This document shows, one piece after another, positions 49,528 through 58,632 of a DNA stretch of 64,000 nt. Numbering within the stretch: position 1 is the first letter of the stretch; each line of letters starts with the position of its first letter. The notes under the pieces were generated by a model. The model searched no databases. It was given only the letters and a program-made list of their open reading frames with translations, and was not told the origin of the DNA. Source of the stretch: CAZMHJ01 sp964566075 (GTDB lineage Bacteria; Patescibacteriota; Saccharimonadia; Saccharimonadales; CAIOMD01); assembly GCA_964566075.1 (NCBI GenBank), contig CAZMHJ010000001.1:62001-126000 (forward strand). Direction: 5' to 3'. The translations under genes were made by a program, and so were the position numbers.

Positions 49528-50775
49528 CAAGTCAGATTTTAAGCTCTCACTAATGCGAAGTAGTTCATTATATTTTGCAGTTCGCTCGCCACGAGCCACA
49601 GAACCAGCTTTGATTTGACCAGCCTTTAGACCAACCGCAAGATGTGCGATTGTTACGTCTTCTGTTTCTGCGCCCCGTTGAGCAATAATTGTTTTCCAAC
49701 CCGTTTCTTGCGCTAGTCGTGCCGCATGAATCGTTTCGGTTAATGTTCCGATGTGACTTGGCTTGATGAGAAGCGTGTTGGCTGCATGTTCTCTCATGGC
49801 TCTATGTAATCTGCGTTCATTGGTTGCTACCAGATCGTCTGCAACAGTCTGTAGCGTAGGGTGTTTTTTGGTAAAAGCCGTCCAGTCGTTCCACGCCTCT
49901 TGGTCAAACGGATCTTCAATAGAACGAATCGGGTAGGACTGTAATAAATTGTCATACCATATATTTAGTTCGTCTACCGACATGTGTTTTTTCTCTTTGG
50001 TGAAATGGTATAAACCATCTTTGTACAACTGGCCTGCTGCCATATCAATTGCGAGAACCACATCTTTACCAGCAACATAACCAGCTTTATCGATTGCAGC
50101 CATTGCGTAATCGAGTGCTCGTCTAAGTGAGCTTACACCATTAATTGAAAAACCGCCTTCATCACCTAAACCAGCCGAAATACCTTGCCGTACTAGAACT
50201 TGCTTAAGATGTTGGAATATTTCCGTGCTCATTCGAATAGCGGTATGAATATCATGAGCGCCGATTGGGATTATCATGGTTTCTTGTGCATCAATACTGT
50301 CTTGAGCGTGCAAACCACCACTAACAATAGTTACAAGTGGCATTGGTAACGTTAGCTCACGATGACCAGAAAGGTGGGCAATATATCGATACAAAGGCAC
50401 GGTATGTTTATTGGCAACTGCTTTTGCAACCGCTAACGAAACTGCTAATATCGCGTTTGAGCCTAGGTTGTGTTTGTCGGCTGTGCCATCAAGAGCACAC
50501 AATACTGCATCGATTCGTTCTTGATCATCTGCTTTCATACCAAGCAGCTTTGGTTTTATAACGTACTCAATTCCGTTCAGCGCTCGACTTACGCCCATAC
50601 CTCCGAACGGTCGCACACGGTCACGTAACTCCGAAGCTTCAGATCGTCCCACAGCCACCCCAGAAGGTATAGAGGCCCGACCAAATCCACCGCCCCATAA
50701 CGTTACGTCAACTTCAATTGTAGGCTCACCACGCGAATCAAGCACCCAGCGACCATGAATACCGGTAATTTTCAT
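49507..50775 (-). CDS. eno: Enolase, divergent
   Basis: A 422-residue enolase converting 2-phosphoglycerate to PEP. Metal and catalytic residues are recognisable: LDSRGEPTIEVDV at the start, GLHAQDSIDAQETM, GDEGGFSING, VLAIDMAA, SIEDPF, VADDLVATN, LLIKPSHIGTLTET and AGQIKAGS with the second catalytic Lys. It departs from the usual sequence at several near-invariant sites: SHRSGETED is AQRGAETED (His to Gln), CAASEF is MAAGQL, and VNQIG is PSHIG. Probably active but diverged. The last 21 bp overlap the NDH-2 gene tail to tail. Confidence 0.9.
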   Translation of the reverse strand: MKITGIHGRWVLDSRGEPTIEVDVTLWGGGFGRASIPSGVAVGRSEASELRDRVRPFGGMGVSRALNGIEYVIKPKLLGMKADDQERIDAVLCALDGTADKHNLGSNAILAVSLAVAKAVANKHTVPLYRYIAHLSGHRELTLPMPLVTIVSGGLHAQDSIDAQETMIIPIGAHDIHTAIRMSTEIFQHLKQVLVRQGISAGLGDEGGFSINGVSSLRRALDYAMAAIDKAGYVAGKDVVLAIDMAAGQLYKDGLYHFTKEKKHMSVDELNIWYDNLLQSYPIRSIEDPFDQEAWNDWTAFTKKHPTLQTVADDLVATNERRLHRAMREHAANTLLIKPSHIGTLTETIHAARLAQETGWKTIIAQRGAETEDVTIAHLAVGLKAGQIKAGSVARGERTAKYNELLRISESLKSDLLAPMWR

Positions 50776-50873
50776 CTATGGCTCTAGTGTGTCATATCTG
50801 CGCATGTGAGAGCAAGCCGTTTATGCTTTCTTGGGCTGTTTACACTAGGGCGCCATTCATTTACCATAGAAGG

Positions 50874-51578
50874 ATGAAACAACCTATCTCGATTGAGCGA
50901 GAAGACCACCGCTCACACCGTTCACCGTGGCTCCGAGCAGCAGTGCTTGGTGCAAATGATGGCATTATTTCTACCACAAGTATAATGCTTGGTGTCGCTG
51001 CCGCGAATACGAGCAATGGCATTGTACTAACCGCCGGACTCGCTTCGCTCACTGCTGGCGCATTCAGTATGGCGGTCGGAGAATATGTATCGGTAAGCTC
51101 GCAAAAAGACAGTGAAAAAGCTGATCTTGAAATTGAAAAACGCGAACTAGAGCATTTTGAAGAAGAAGAACTTGAAGAACTGGAGCGAATCTATATTGAG
51201 CGCGGCCTTAGTAAAAAACTAGCTAAGCAAGTTGCAAAAGAGCTGCATGATCATGATGCTCTCGGAGCCCATGCTCGCGATGAGCTCGGTATTAATCAAC
51301 ACGAATTATCAGATCCCATGCAGGCAGCGCTCAGTTCGGCTATCTCTTTCGCGATTGGCGCGTCGCTACCAATCATTGCTAGTATTCTTGCACCAGCGAA
51401 TCACCGTGCAATCTTTATCATTGTCGCTTCACTGCTTACTCTCTGCGTTACGGGTGCCGTTGGCGCGGCTGTCGGTGGCGGCAGTAAAATCGTAGCAGCT
51501 CTTCGCGTTTTGCTTGGTGGTGCTGTTGCAATGGCAGCAACTGCAGCTATTGGACATTTTGTCGGTGTAAATTTGTAA
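50874..51578 (+). CDS. VIT1/CCC1-family metal transporter
   Basis: A 234-residue membrane protein of the vacuolar iron/manganese transporter family. SPWLRAAVLGANDGIISTTSIMLGVAAA is TM1 with the conserved Asp. GAFSMAVGEYVSVSSQKDSEKADL with the following Glu-rich helical segment (ELEHFEEEELEELERIYIERG) forms the cytoplasmic metal-binding region. Three more helices follow. It would move Fe2+ or Mn2+ out of the cytosol. The start at 50874 is preferred to one 96 bp earlier because it begins the family's N-terminus; GAAGG abuts the ATG. Confidence 0.9.
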   Translation: MKQPISIEREDHRSHRSPWLRAAVLGANDGIISTTSIMLGVAAANTSNGIVLTAGLASLTAGAFSMAVGEYVSVSSQKDSEKADLEIEKRELEHFEEEELEELERIYIERGLSKKLAKQVAKELHDHDALGAHARDELGINQHELSDPMQAALSSAISFAIGASLPIIASILAPANHRAIFIIVASLLTLCVTGAVGAAVGGGSKIVAALRVLLGGAVAMAATAAIGHFVGVNL

Positions 51579-52574
51579 CTACTTATCAGCAGCAAGTAAC
51601 GTAACTTTAAAGGTCGTCCCCTTTTTAGAGGTTGTTTCTATTTCTATACTTCCCTTATGCAGATCAGTTAGTTTACGCGCTATTGATAGCCCCAGCCCGT
51701 AGCCACCAACATCCTTTTTAGTGCGTGATGTATCAGCACGATAAAATCGTTCAAATACATGTGGAGCGTCTTTTTCCGCTATTCCCATACCTTGGTCAGC
51801 TACCCGGAGCAGCAAATGGCCGTCTTTACGCTCAGCACTGATTGTTACGTTAGTTTTTGGTTCACTATACTTAATGGCGTTATCTATCAAAATCGATATA
51901 AGTTCTGTTAGCGTTGGGGTATCACCCTTAACAAGTGTCTTTTTGGTAATAGTACTCTTTATGGTTATTTGTTTTTCAGTCGCTTGTCGTGCTGTATGAT
52001 CAATTGCTTTCTGAGCTACTTGTTCTATATCCGCAACTGTATTTGTAAGAGGCTCATTCTTTTGGCGGGCTAATCTAAGGAGTCCATCAGAGAGAATTCT
52101 AAGCTTGACGACTTCTTCTAGATTACTAGCGAGCAGTTCCTTTGCTTCTTCTTTAGTTAACTTTTGGTCTCGAAGTGCTACTTCAATTTCTGTCTGCATA
52201 GCTGTAAGTGGGGTGCGAAGTTCGTGACTGGCATCAGCGGTAAAACGTGCTTGCGACTCCATAGCTTCCTCAATCGGTTCAAGCGTCTTGCGCGCCAACA
52301 AATAACTTGCTGCAAAACCCGCGCCAAGCGTAATGATATTCAGTAGTACTAGGTTACTCTTTAAGCTGGCACGACTTTCTTGTAAACGATCATTACGAAA
52401 AGCTTCAAAATCATACAAGCTGGTTTCCCGAAACACAGGTTGTCCTGGCTTGCGTAAGCCATGGTTTAATTCGGTATCAGAAATTCTATATAGCGTAATA
52501 CTAAAAGCAATACTCAGTGCCATAATTATCACTAAGTAAGCAAAAGTTAGTTTAAGTACTGCAGATCGAATCAC
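51579..52574 (-). CDS. Sensor histidine kinase
   Basis: A 331-residue two-helix membrane sensor. Transmembrane helices at about residues 8-28 and 74-93 flank a short external segment of about 45 residues, too small for a classical sensor domain. The HisKA box is ASHELRTPL with His117, the N box LIDNAIKYS, then DQGMGI, FERFYRAD and GGYGLGLSIA. It overlaps the response regulator by 1 bp, forming a two-component pair. The signal is unknown. Confidence 0.94.
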   Translation of the reverse strand: MIRSAVLKLTFAYLVIIMALSIAFSITLYRISDTELNHGLRKPGQPVFRETSLYDFEAFRNDRLQESRASLKSNLVLLNIITLGAGFAASYLLARKTLEPIEEAMESQARFTADASHELRTPLTAMQTEIEVALRDQKLTKEEAKELLASNLEEVVKLRILSDGLLRLARQKNEPLTNTVADIEQVAQKAIDHTARQATEKQITIKSTITKKTLVKGDTPTLTELISILIDNAIKYSEPKTNVTISAERKDGHLLLRVADQGMGIAEKDAPHVFERFYRADTSRTKKDVGGYGLGLSIARKLTDLHKGSIEIETTSKKGTTFKVTLLAADK

Positions 52575-53254
52575 TACTTTATGCCAAATACGTAGCCAAA
52601 GCCGCGCTGTGTATGAATAAGCTGCTTGCTACCCTTAAATGGTTTCTCAACTTTATTACGCAAATAACCCATATAGACTTCAACGGTATTGGGTAGAATA
52701 TCTGCGTCAAAGTCCCATACATGGCTCATAATAGCATCTTTTGAAAGTACTCTGTTTTGATTCCGCATTAAGTATTCAAGTAACGCAAACTCGCGTCGCG
52801 AAAGACTGATTGGTGTGTTATCGCGCGTAACTGAGTACGTCGCAGGGTCAAGCGAAAGCGTATCAACTGATAATACGGTACTTTCTGCACTGTGTGGTCG
52901 GCGTAGTAGTGCCCGAATACGTGCTAGTAATTCCTCAAACGCAAACGGCTTAACTAAATAGTCATCAGCACCAGCGTCGAGACCAGCAACCCGGTCACGT
53001 ACTTGATCTTTCGCTGTTAAAAACAGAATTGGCGTGTGGTTACCCGCTTCGCGTATTTCCTTACATACACCGACACCATCAATACTACCTGGTAGCATTC
53101 TATCAAGGACAATTACGTCATACTCGTCATTCAGCGCGCTCGCAAGTCCTTCATCGGCGTCATAGCAAACATCAACTGCATATGACTCTTGTTCTAGCCC
53201 ACGCTTAATGGCATTAGCTATCTTGTATTCATCTTCGACGACTAAAATTCTCAT
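52574..53254 (-). CDS. OmpR/PhoB-family response regulator
   Basis: A 226-residue regulator. The receiver domain has acidic VVEDE, phosphoacceptor Asp51 in VIVLDRMLPG, Thr in LFLTAKD and Lys in YLVKPF; the C-terminal winged helix shows LSRREFALLEYLMRN and VYMGYLRNKVEKPF. The start at 53254 (MRILVVEDEY) matches the family N-terminus and sits 6 nt after a TACAAT hexamer, so an upstream frame extension to 53272 is rejected. Transcribed with the kinase. Confidence 0.95.
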   Translation of the reverse strand: MRILVVEDEYKIANAIKRGLEQESYAVDVCYDADEGLASALNDEYDVIVLDRMLPGSIDGVGVCKEIREAGNHTPILFLTAKDQVRDRVAGLDAGADDYLVKPFAFEELLARIRALLRRPHSAESTVLSVDTLSLDPATYSVTRDNTPISLSRREFALLEYLMRNQNRVLSKDAIMSHVWDFDADILPNTVEVYMGYLRNKVEKPFKGSKQLIHTQRGFGYVFGIK

Positions 53255-53260
53255 ACCGTT

Positions 53261-53266
53261 ATTGTA
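53261..53266 (-). promoter_or_regulatory. -10 element for the two-component operon, leaderless
   Basis: TACAAT on the minus strand ends 6 nt before ATG 53254. This also fixes the start codon. Confidence 0.6.
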
Positions 53267-53295
53267 CGCCACCTTGCCTGAGAATGGGCTGAAGC

Positions 53296-54687
53296 TTATA
53301 AGCCCTTGATAAGTGCGTAAAACATAAAAAGTGAAGCGGCGAACATAACAATAAAGGCGATTCGCACAAATAGATTTGAAAACAGGCCATTTTTATGAGA
53401 ACCCATAATTTCTTTGTTGTTACCTATTTTTGCAATAAGTAGCAAGAGCGGCACTGCCGCAACACCATTAAAGACAGCCGAGAAAACGAGCGCCTTGATC
53501 GGATCGATACCTAAGAAGTTAATTGCCAAGCCAACGAGGGTTGCTACTATAATGACGCCATAAAATCCCACCGCGCGCCTAAATTTTCGATGCAATCCTT
53601 CTTTCCAGTGTAGACTCTCACTAATCGCGTATGATGATGAGCCTGCAAGTACAGGGACTGCTAAGAGCCCGAGGCCAATGATGCCAACCGAAAATATTAG
53701 TTTTGCAACCAAACCGGAGTTTGGAAATTCTTTGACAAGCGGTTCAAGTGCTCTGGCCGCATCAGATGCAGTATTAATCTCTGTTATACCATTCGCGTTC
53801 AATACTGACGCACACACAATCACGATAAACCACGCCGTAATACTAGCCATAAACATACCTGTAAAATTATCAAGTCTCAGATTGTGCATAAATCGTTTAG
53901 TAATTTTCGGTTCCTTCTTGGCATTTTCCGCCAATCGGTGATGCACAATCTCGTCCTCTACAACTTCTGAAGTATCCCAAAAAAACAAATATGGTGAGAT
54001 TGTTGTTCCGAGCATACCAACAACGATATACAACATCTGACTATTAAAGGTAAAGCTAGGATGCAGTGTCGCATGCACTATATTGCCCCAATCTTGCCCT
54101 ACTAAAATAGCCGTTATTGGGTACGCAAGGAGCGCAAGAGCCAGCCACTTTAGGATGCGGGTATACGTTTTGTACTGTACAAAGATAACCAGTGCTAAAA
54201 TCACAACTGCATATAAAACTGCAAGTAATGTGAAGCTAACGTTTACAAATAATTGAGTGGTCGCCGCCATAGCACCTAAGTCAGCACCGATATTAATAAC
54301 ATTAGCTATGAGCACTAACGTAACTGCCCCATACAAAAACTTACGGTTATAGTTATCACGTATGACAGCCGCAAGCCCTTTACCCGTTATAGCGCCAATT
54401 CGGGCGCACGATTCTTGTACAGCAAGCAATAACGGAAACATGAATGGAAACAGCCAAAGAAGCCCAAATCCATACAATGCACCTGCTTGTGAGTAGGTTG
54501 CAATGCCCGAGGGGTCATCGTCGGCTGCACCAGTTACCACACCGGGTCCTAAAATACGCAAAAAACGGTTAAAACGCTTATAGTTTAGTATGCTTTTTGC
54601 AATATTTTTGGCGTGGCGCTCAGTACGGACAATTTCTCGCTCAGCTTTTTTGATGGTTTTTTGGGTTGCGGTTTGGGTTCGCGCCAT
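53296..54687 (-). CDS. Nramp-superfamily metal transporter, atypical motif
   Basis: A 463-residue transporter with about 11 helices and a basic N-terminal tail. The first metal-binding helix reads GPGVVTGAADDDPSGIATYSQ: the usual DPGN is DPSG. The sixth-helix segment is MLGTTISPYLFFWDTSEVVED, without the MPHN-type Met-His seen in Mn/Fe Nramps. Both changes resemble Nramp-related Mg2+ transporter-like members, so Mg2+ or another hard cation is a possible substrate. It lies 24 bp upstream of the two-component start, which has its own promoter. Confidence 0.87.
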   Translation of the reverse strand: MARTQTATQKTIKKAEREIVRTERHAKNIAKSILNYKRFNRFLRILGPGVVTGAADDDPSGIATYSQAGALYGFGLLWLFPFMFPLLLAVQESCARIGAITGKGLAAVIRDNYNRKFLYGAVTLVLIANVINIGADLGAMAATTQLFVNVSFTLLAVLYAVVILALVIFVQYKTYTRILKWLALALLAYPITAILVGQDWGNIVHATLHPSFTFNSQMLYIVVGMLGTTISPYLFFWDTSEVVEDEIVHHRLAENAKKEPKITKRFMHNLRLDNFTGMFMASITAWFIVIVCASVLNANGITEINTASDAARALEPLVKEFPNSGLVAKLIFSVGIIGLGLLAVPVLAGSSSYAISESLHWKEGLHRKFRRAVGFYGVIIVATLVGLAINFLGIDPIKALVFSAVFNGVAAVPLLLLIAKIGNNKEIMGSHKNGLFSNLFVRIAFIVMFAASLFMFYALIKGL

Positions 54688-54750
54688 AGCTACTACTTAG
54701 TTAGTTGTAAAAATAGTATCATCCTTATGCTTATAAATATATAGCGAGTC

Positions 54751-55923
54751 CTAGCTTAGGTTTAAAATTGCCTTTCTAGTGCGCCATGCAATTTCATAAG
54801 ATTCGTTCGCTTGTAAGACATAGATTTGTTTGACACGGGTACGCTGATTTATTTTCTGAGGGCTAGTCGTTAGGTTAACAGAATTATTTTTTGAATCATC
54901 AATAGCAAAACCTAGATAATCAAAGGGTTCTATAATTCGCTTTCTTAAGTATGGTGTCTGCGCTGCTATATCACCGGTAAAAATAAGAAGATCAGCTCCA
55001 CCAAGTACCGCTGACATTTGCCCGATTGCTTTTTGGATACTGTATATGTACATATCGAGCGCTAAACGAGCACGGTGATCACCAGCTTTTTCTTGCTCTT
55101 GTAATTGCATAATTGAGGATGAGGAGCCACTTATACCGTGTATACCCCCATCAAGTGTTGTCACGTCGGTGCGGGATTGCAGTGCCTGAAACGCGGCTGG
55201 TGAAATAGCACCCATGTTGTTATGTGAAATAACTCCCTCGAATAATGAATACCCTGTCGTTGTATCAATACTTTGACCGTCTTTGATTGCAGTAACACTG
55301 CTTGTTTCCCCTATTTTACAGACCAGTAGTTTTGGCACCAGCAGACGTTGTTTGCCAAGCATCTGAATAACAGATTCAATTGCAATGCCATCGTAGCCGA
55401 AACGTTTTATATCATAGTCATCTGCAGCAGACAGATTAATATCATAGTTCCAGGCAACATCAGGTTTATGAGCGTGGAGGGCACTGTCAGATACTGCAAA
55501 AATTGGTATCCCAGCAAAGATTTTTTGTACTAATTTGCACTCTGCTAATTCTGACTGAACTGCAGTATACGGCTGTGCGGAAAGTTGTTTAAGCCGGCGT
55601 GTTACCTCATCGTCAATAAACCGGTGTTCTAAAAAATAACCTCCTGGCGCTACGATTTTTATACCAAAGGCGCTTAAACCTTCACTAGCAAATGCCGTAT
55701 GCTGAGTAAGTTCGCGCTCGACAACATACAGGGCATCGGCTAGTCGCGCTACTGCCTGTCGAATTGTATAGTGTTCTTCTTTTACATGGATTACGGCGTC
55801 AATACTTGTATCTTTTTGTATAGAAAAAGATACCTTTGCTTTTACATCTAAACCTTTATATAAGGTATATGTTCTTCCGGCAGCTTGTATGTCTGCTGTC
55901 AGTATCAGTGGCTCAGCCGCCAT
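54751..55923 (-). CDS. Acetate kinase homologue with lost catalytic residues
   Basis: A 390-residue protein that aligns end to end with AckA by order of motifs: IFAVSDSALH (AckA VFDTAFH), KRFGYDGIAIESV (YGFHGTSHKYV), LLVCKIGETSSVTAI (CHLGNGSSITA), DTTTGYSLFEGVISHNNMGAISP ([21 protein letters not shown]), VLGGADLLIFTGDIA and NESYEIAWRT. The catalytic Asp is kept, but Arg91, His180, Asn211 and Arg241 equivalents are Lys, Asp, Glu and Asn. It is therefore unlikely to make acetyl phosphate in the usual way. It is a single-gene unit with a long AAGGGTGG-type ribosome site. Confidence 0.8.
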   Translation of the reverse strand: MAAEPLILTADIQAAGRTYTLYKGLDVKAKVSFSIQKDTSIDAVIHVKEEHYTIRQAVARLADALYVVERELTQHTAFASEGLSAFGIKIVAPGGYFLEHRFIDDEVTRRLKQLSAQPYTAVQSELAECKLVQKIFAGIPIFAVSDSALHAHKPDVAWNYDINLSAADDYDIKRFGYDGIAIESVIQMLGKQRLLVPKLLVCKIGETSSVTAIKDGQSIDTTTGYSLFEGVISHNNMGAISPAAFQALQSRTDVTTLDGGIHGISGSSSSIMQLQEQEKAGDHRARLALDMYIYSIQKAIGQMSAVLGGADLLIFTGDIAAQTPYLRKRIIEPFDYLGFAIDDSKNNSVNLTTSPQKINQRTRVKQIYVLQANESYEIAWRTRKAILNLS

Positions 55924-55986
55924 TATTTTTACCCACCCTTTTAACTTATGCTTTTATAGTACCGCTAAAGGCAACAGCCTCACAAG

Positions 55987-57627
55987 TTAATTTGCTTCGA
56001 TATCTCGTTTTGTAAAGCGTAGTGTTCCGATAATCGTAAGCACTATACCAATTGCACCATACATCCAGATAATCTGCCAATGCACGGAAGCTGCTGGCAC
56101 GAGTGGTATGTGGTGTAAAAGCGATGTATCCAATATCCAGTGATTTAAGTTCAGAATGGCACCTATCATTTCGGCTAGAAATGCCCAACCTACCACACCA
56201 TACACAACTACACTAGTAAGGCGAGGCTTAAAACCGTAAACACATAAACCTATTCCAATGAGTAAAATAGCTGTTGCAATTGTATTAGCAACAGCTGGTA
56301 ACAAAGTAGAGAACGATACTGATATATGTTGGGACTTGCCACCCAACCAGCCCGCGAATACGGTAGTAAATGCAACTATAGAAACCACAGCAACCAATAT
56401 AAGTAATCGATCTTTAATGACGGTTGCGCGTGCGATGCTACGTACCAGCAAGTTATCCAGGTAGCCCTCGGATTCTTCCTCACGAATAGCTGAAAGCATA
56501 CCCGCCACCATAACTAATACCAATAACATAACAATCAAGAAAACCATACCATAAAATAATTTTTCACCCACAGCTTGAGAATTTTGTACTAACTTGCTGA
56601 CTATGTTTTGCGCCGCAACCGAACTCGCCACAGAGTCACCCGCAGTTTTTGCAACCGTTCCAAACATATAGCTCATTGTTGTAAGCCCAATAAGCCAACC
56701 AACTACAGAAGTACGAGACATACGAATCCATAAGCCGAGTGGGCTACCAAGCATGCGATATTTTGGTGGAGCCGAATTGTTATCGGCAAAAATACTAGCT
56801 TGTATATCTCGCCTACCTGCTAGCCAGATTGCTAAGCAATAACAAGAACCTATTAACATCACAATTGGAATGAGCCATTGCCAGTGACTTCCGGTAAAAG
56901 GTTGTAGGTTTTGCACCCAACCAATGGGGCTCAGGTCATTTAAAAAATGAACATCTTTGACACTTGCGCCAAGACCTCTAAGCAAAAAGGCTATGCCAAA
57001 CACAATGGCACCCATCTGCATAGCTTGAGCGCGTGTGGCAAATAGTTGTCCACTAACGGCACCTATCGCCATAAATACTAAAACAGCAAGCATCAAACTT
57101 AGTGAAAAAAATAATAATCTCGTAACCGAAAGGTTGGCGTGTTTATACACTGATGATGCATACGTGGCAGCAAAAACGAGTAAAAAGATAAGGCTACTCA
57201 GAACTAATGTAACTGCAGAAAACTGCACCGTGATACGCCTGAGCGTGGTTCGGCCTGAAAGCAACAGTTCTGTTCTACCAGCTTGCTCTTCTCCTCGGAA
57301 CAACTTCGTAGAAAGCATCAAACCCCATACCGAACCAATCAGCACCAGAATGCCAAGAGTACGCCATGCCACAAAACCACCAACGCTGGCAATGTCATGC
57401 GTTGCGCCAAGTAGTAGTTTAAGCCCCATATTACCAGTAAATGCACTTACAAAAGCTTGGCGTGAGGCTTCATCAGGATAGGTGTTAATAAATCCTACCA
57501 ATGAACTAGCCGCAGAGATTGCAGCTATCCATGCAATAATAACAGTCTGTTTAAGGTTTTGGCGTAAGTAGAACCTAAGGGCTATTCGTTGTGTACCGCT
57601 ATGCCGCTTAACGGTAGCAATGGACAT
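55987..57627 (-). CDS. ABC-2-type exporter permease
   Basis: A 546-residue membrane protein with about 12 predicted helices in two similar halves. ATLFRGEEQAGRTELLLSGR-like segment (KLFRGEEQAGRTELLLSGRT) and later AIREEESEGYLDNLLVRS are characteristic of exporters paired with CcmA/ABC-2 ATPases of actinobacterial type (polyketide/tetronasin-resistance-like). Start 57627 follows the ATPase stop by 1 bp, with GGGA upstream; a longer frame into the ATPase gene is rejected. The cargo is unknown. Confidence 0.88.
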   Translation of the reverse strand: MSIATVKRHSGTQRIALRFYLRQNLKQTVIIAWIAAISAASSLVGFINTYPDEASRQAFVSAFTGNMGLKLLLGATHDIASVGGFVAWRTLGILVLIGSVWGLMLSTKLFRGEEQAGRTELLLSGRTTLRRITVQFSAVTLVLSSLIFLLVFAATYASSVYKHANLSVTRLLFFSLSLMLAVLVFMAIGAVSGQLFATRAQAMQMGAIVFGIAFLLRGLGASVKDVHFLNDLSPIGWVQNLQPFTGSHWQWLIPIVMLIGSCYCLAIWLAGRRDIQASIFADNNSAPPKYRMLGSPLGLWIRMSRTSVVGWLIGLTTMSYMFGTVAKTAGDSVASSVAAQNIVSKLVQNSQAVGEKLFYGMVFLIVMLLVLVMVAGMLSAIREEESEGYLDNLLVRSIARATVIKDRLLILVAVVSIVAFTTVFAGWLGGKSQHISVSFSTLLPAVANTIATAILLIGIGLCVYGFKPRLTSVVVYGVVGWAFLAEMIGAILNLNHWILDTSLLHHIPLVPAASVHWQIIWMYGAIGIVLTIIGTLRFTKRDIEAN

Positions 57628-57628
57628 T

Positions 57629-58528
57629 TTATTGTTCCCTCGAAATTTCTTCTTGCCCATACATTGATAAAAAGAGCTCTTCGAGCGACGGTTCACGGCT
57701 TACGAATGTTTCGGGTTTTGCATCGGCAATAATTTTCAGTAGTTCGCTAATATTACCACGTACCTCACATGTTAACTGATTGCCAGTTATCTTACAGTTA
57801 CTGACACCCTGAATATGTGCTACTTTTGGTGGCTTACCATTAAAGGTAGCTTGTACAGTCAGTGCTGATAGATGCCGCATTTGTTCAAGAGTGCCAATCT
57901 CAACAAGTGTACCTTCACGCAAAATAGCTACTCTATCGCAGAGTGCCTCAACTTCGCTGAGTATATGTGAGGACAAAAAGATTGTCTGACCATTCTTGCG
58001 AGCTTCCTCAACACATTCACGAAAGGCTTGCTCCATGAGTGGATCGAGTCCACTCGTGGGTTCATCTAAAATCAGTAGTTCTGCTCGCGTCATAAATGCG
58101 GCAATCAGCGCAATTTTTTGCCGATTCCCTTTTGAATATGCTCTTACCTTTTTATTAGGATCAAACTGAAAACGCTCAATCAGCACTTTTTTATAGGCTT
58201 CGTCAACCGTACCATGTACTTTACCAAGTAAATGAAGCGTTTCCTCACCCGTTAATGCAGGCCATAGCATTGTTTCACCAGGCACATAAGCCAGTCTTGT
58301 ATGTACTTCGGTTTTTTTCGTAAGAGCATTGAGCCCAAAAATCTCCACTGATCCGCCTGAGGGAGCAATTAAACCGAGTAGTAAGCGAATGGTTGTTGTT
58401 TTGCCAGCTCCATTAGGACCCAGATAGCCAAGCACCTCACCTTTCTTAACCGTAAGGTCAAGCGGTGCTAATGCCGTAAATGAGCCATACTTTTTTGTCA
58501 GTCCTTTAATAGTAATGACTGGTTCCAT
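57629..58528 (-). CDS. ABC transporter ATP-binding protein
   Basis: A 299-residue ATPase that pairs with the following permease. Walker A GPNGAGKTTT, Q-loop region VPGETMLWPALT, signature YSKGNRQK (in place of LSGGQ, as common for CcmA-type ATPases), Walker B LLILDEPTSGLDP and His-switch SSHILSEVEAL. AAAGGA precedes the ATG. First gene of the exporter pair. Confidence 0.94.
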   Translation of the reverse strand: MEPVITIKGLTKKYGSFTALAPLDLTVKKGEVLGYLGPNGAGKTTTIRLLLGLIAPSGGSVEIFGLNALTKKTEVHTRLAYVPGETMLWPALTGEETLHLLGKVHGTVDEAYKKVLIERFQFDPNKKVRAYSKGNRQKIALIAAFMTRAELLILDEPTSGLDPLMEQAFRECVEEARKNGQTIFLSSHILSEVEALCDRVAILREGTLVEIGTLEQMRHLSALTVQATFNGKPPKVAHIQGVSNCKITGNQLTCEVRGNISELLKIIADAKPETFVSREPSLEELFLSMYGQEEISREQ

Positions 58529-58632
58529 AGAATCCTTTTCGTTAGCTTAATCTTAGTATCGCATAAAAAACACAAGCATTGCAGTTTTTACACTACTCTG
58601 ACAGACCGTAAGTTGTTAGAATATTAGAGAAA

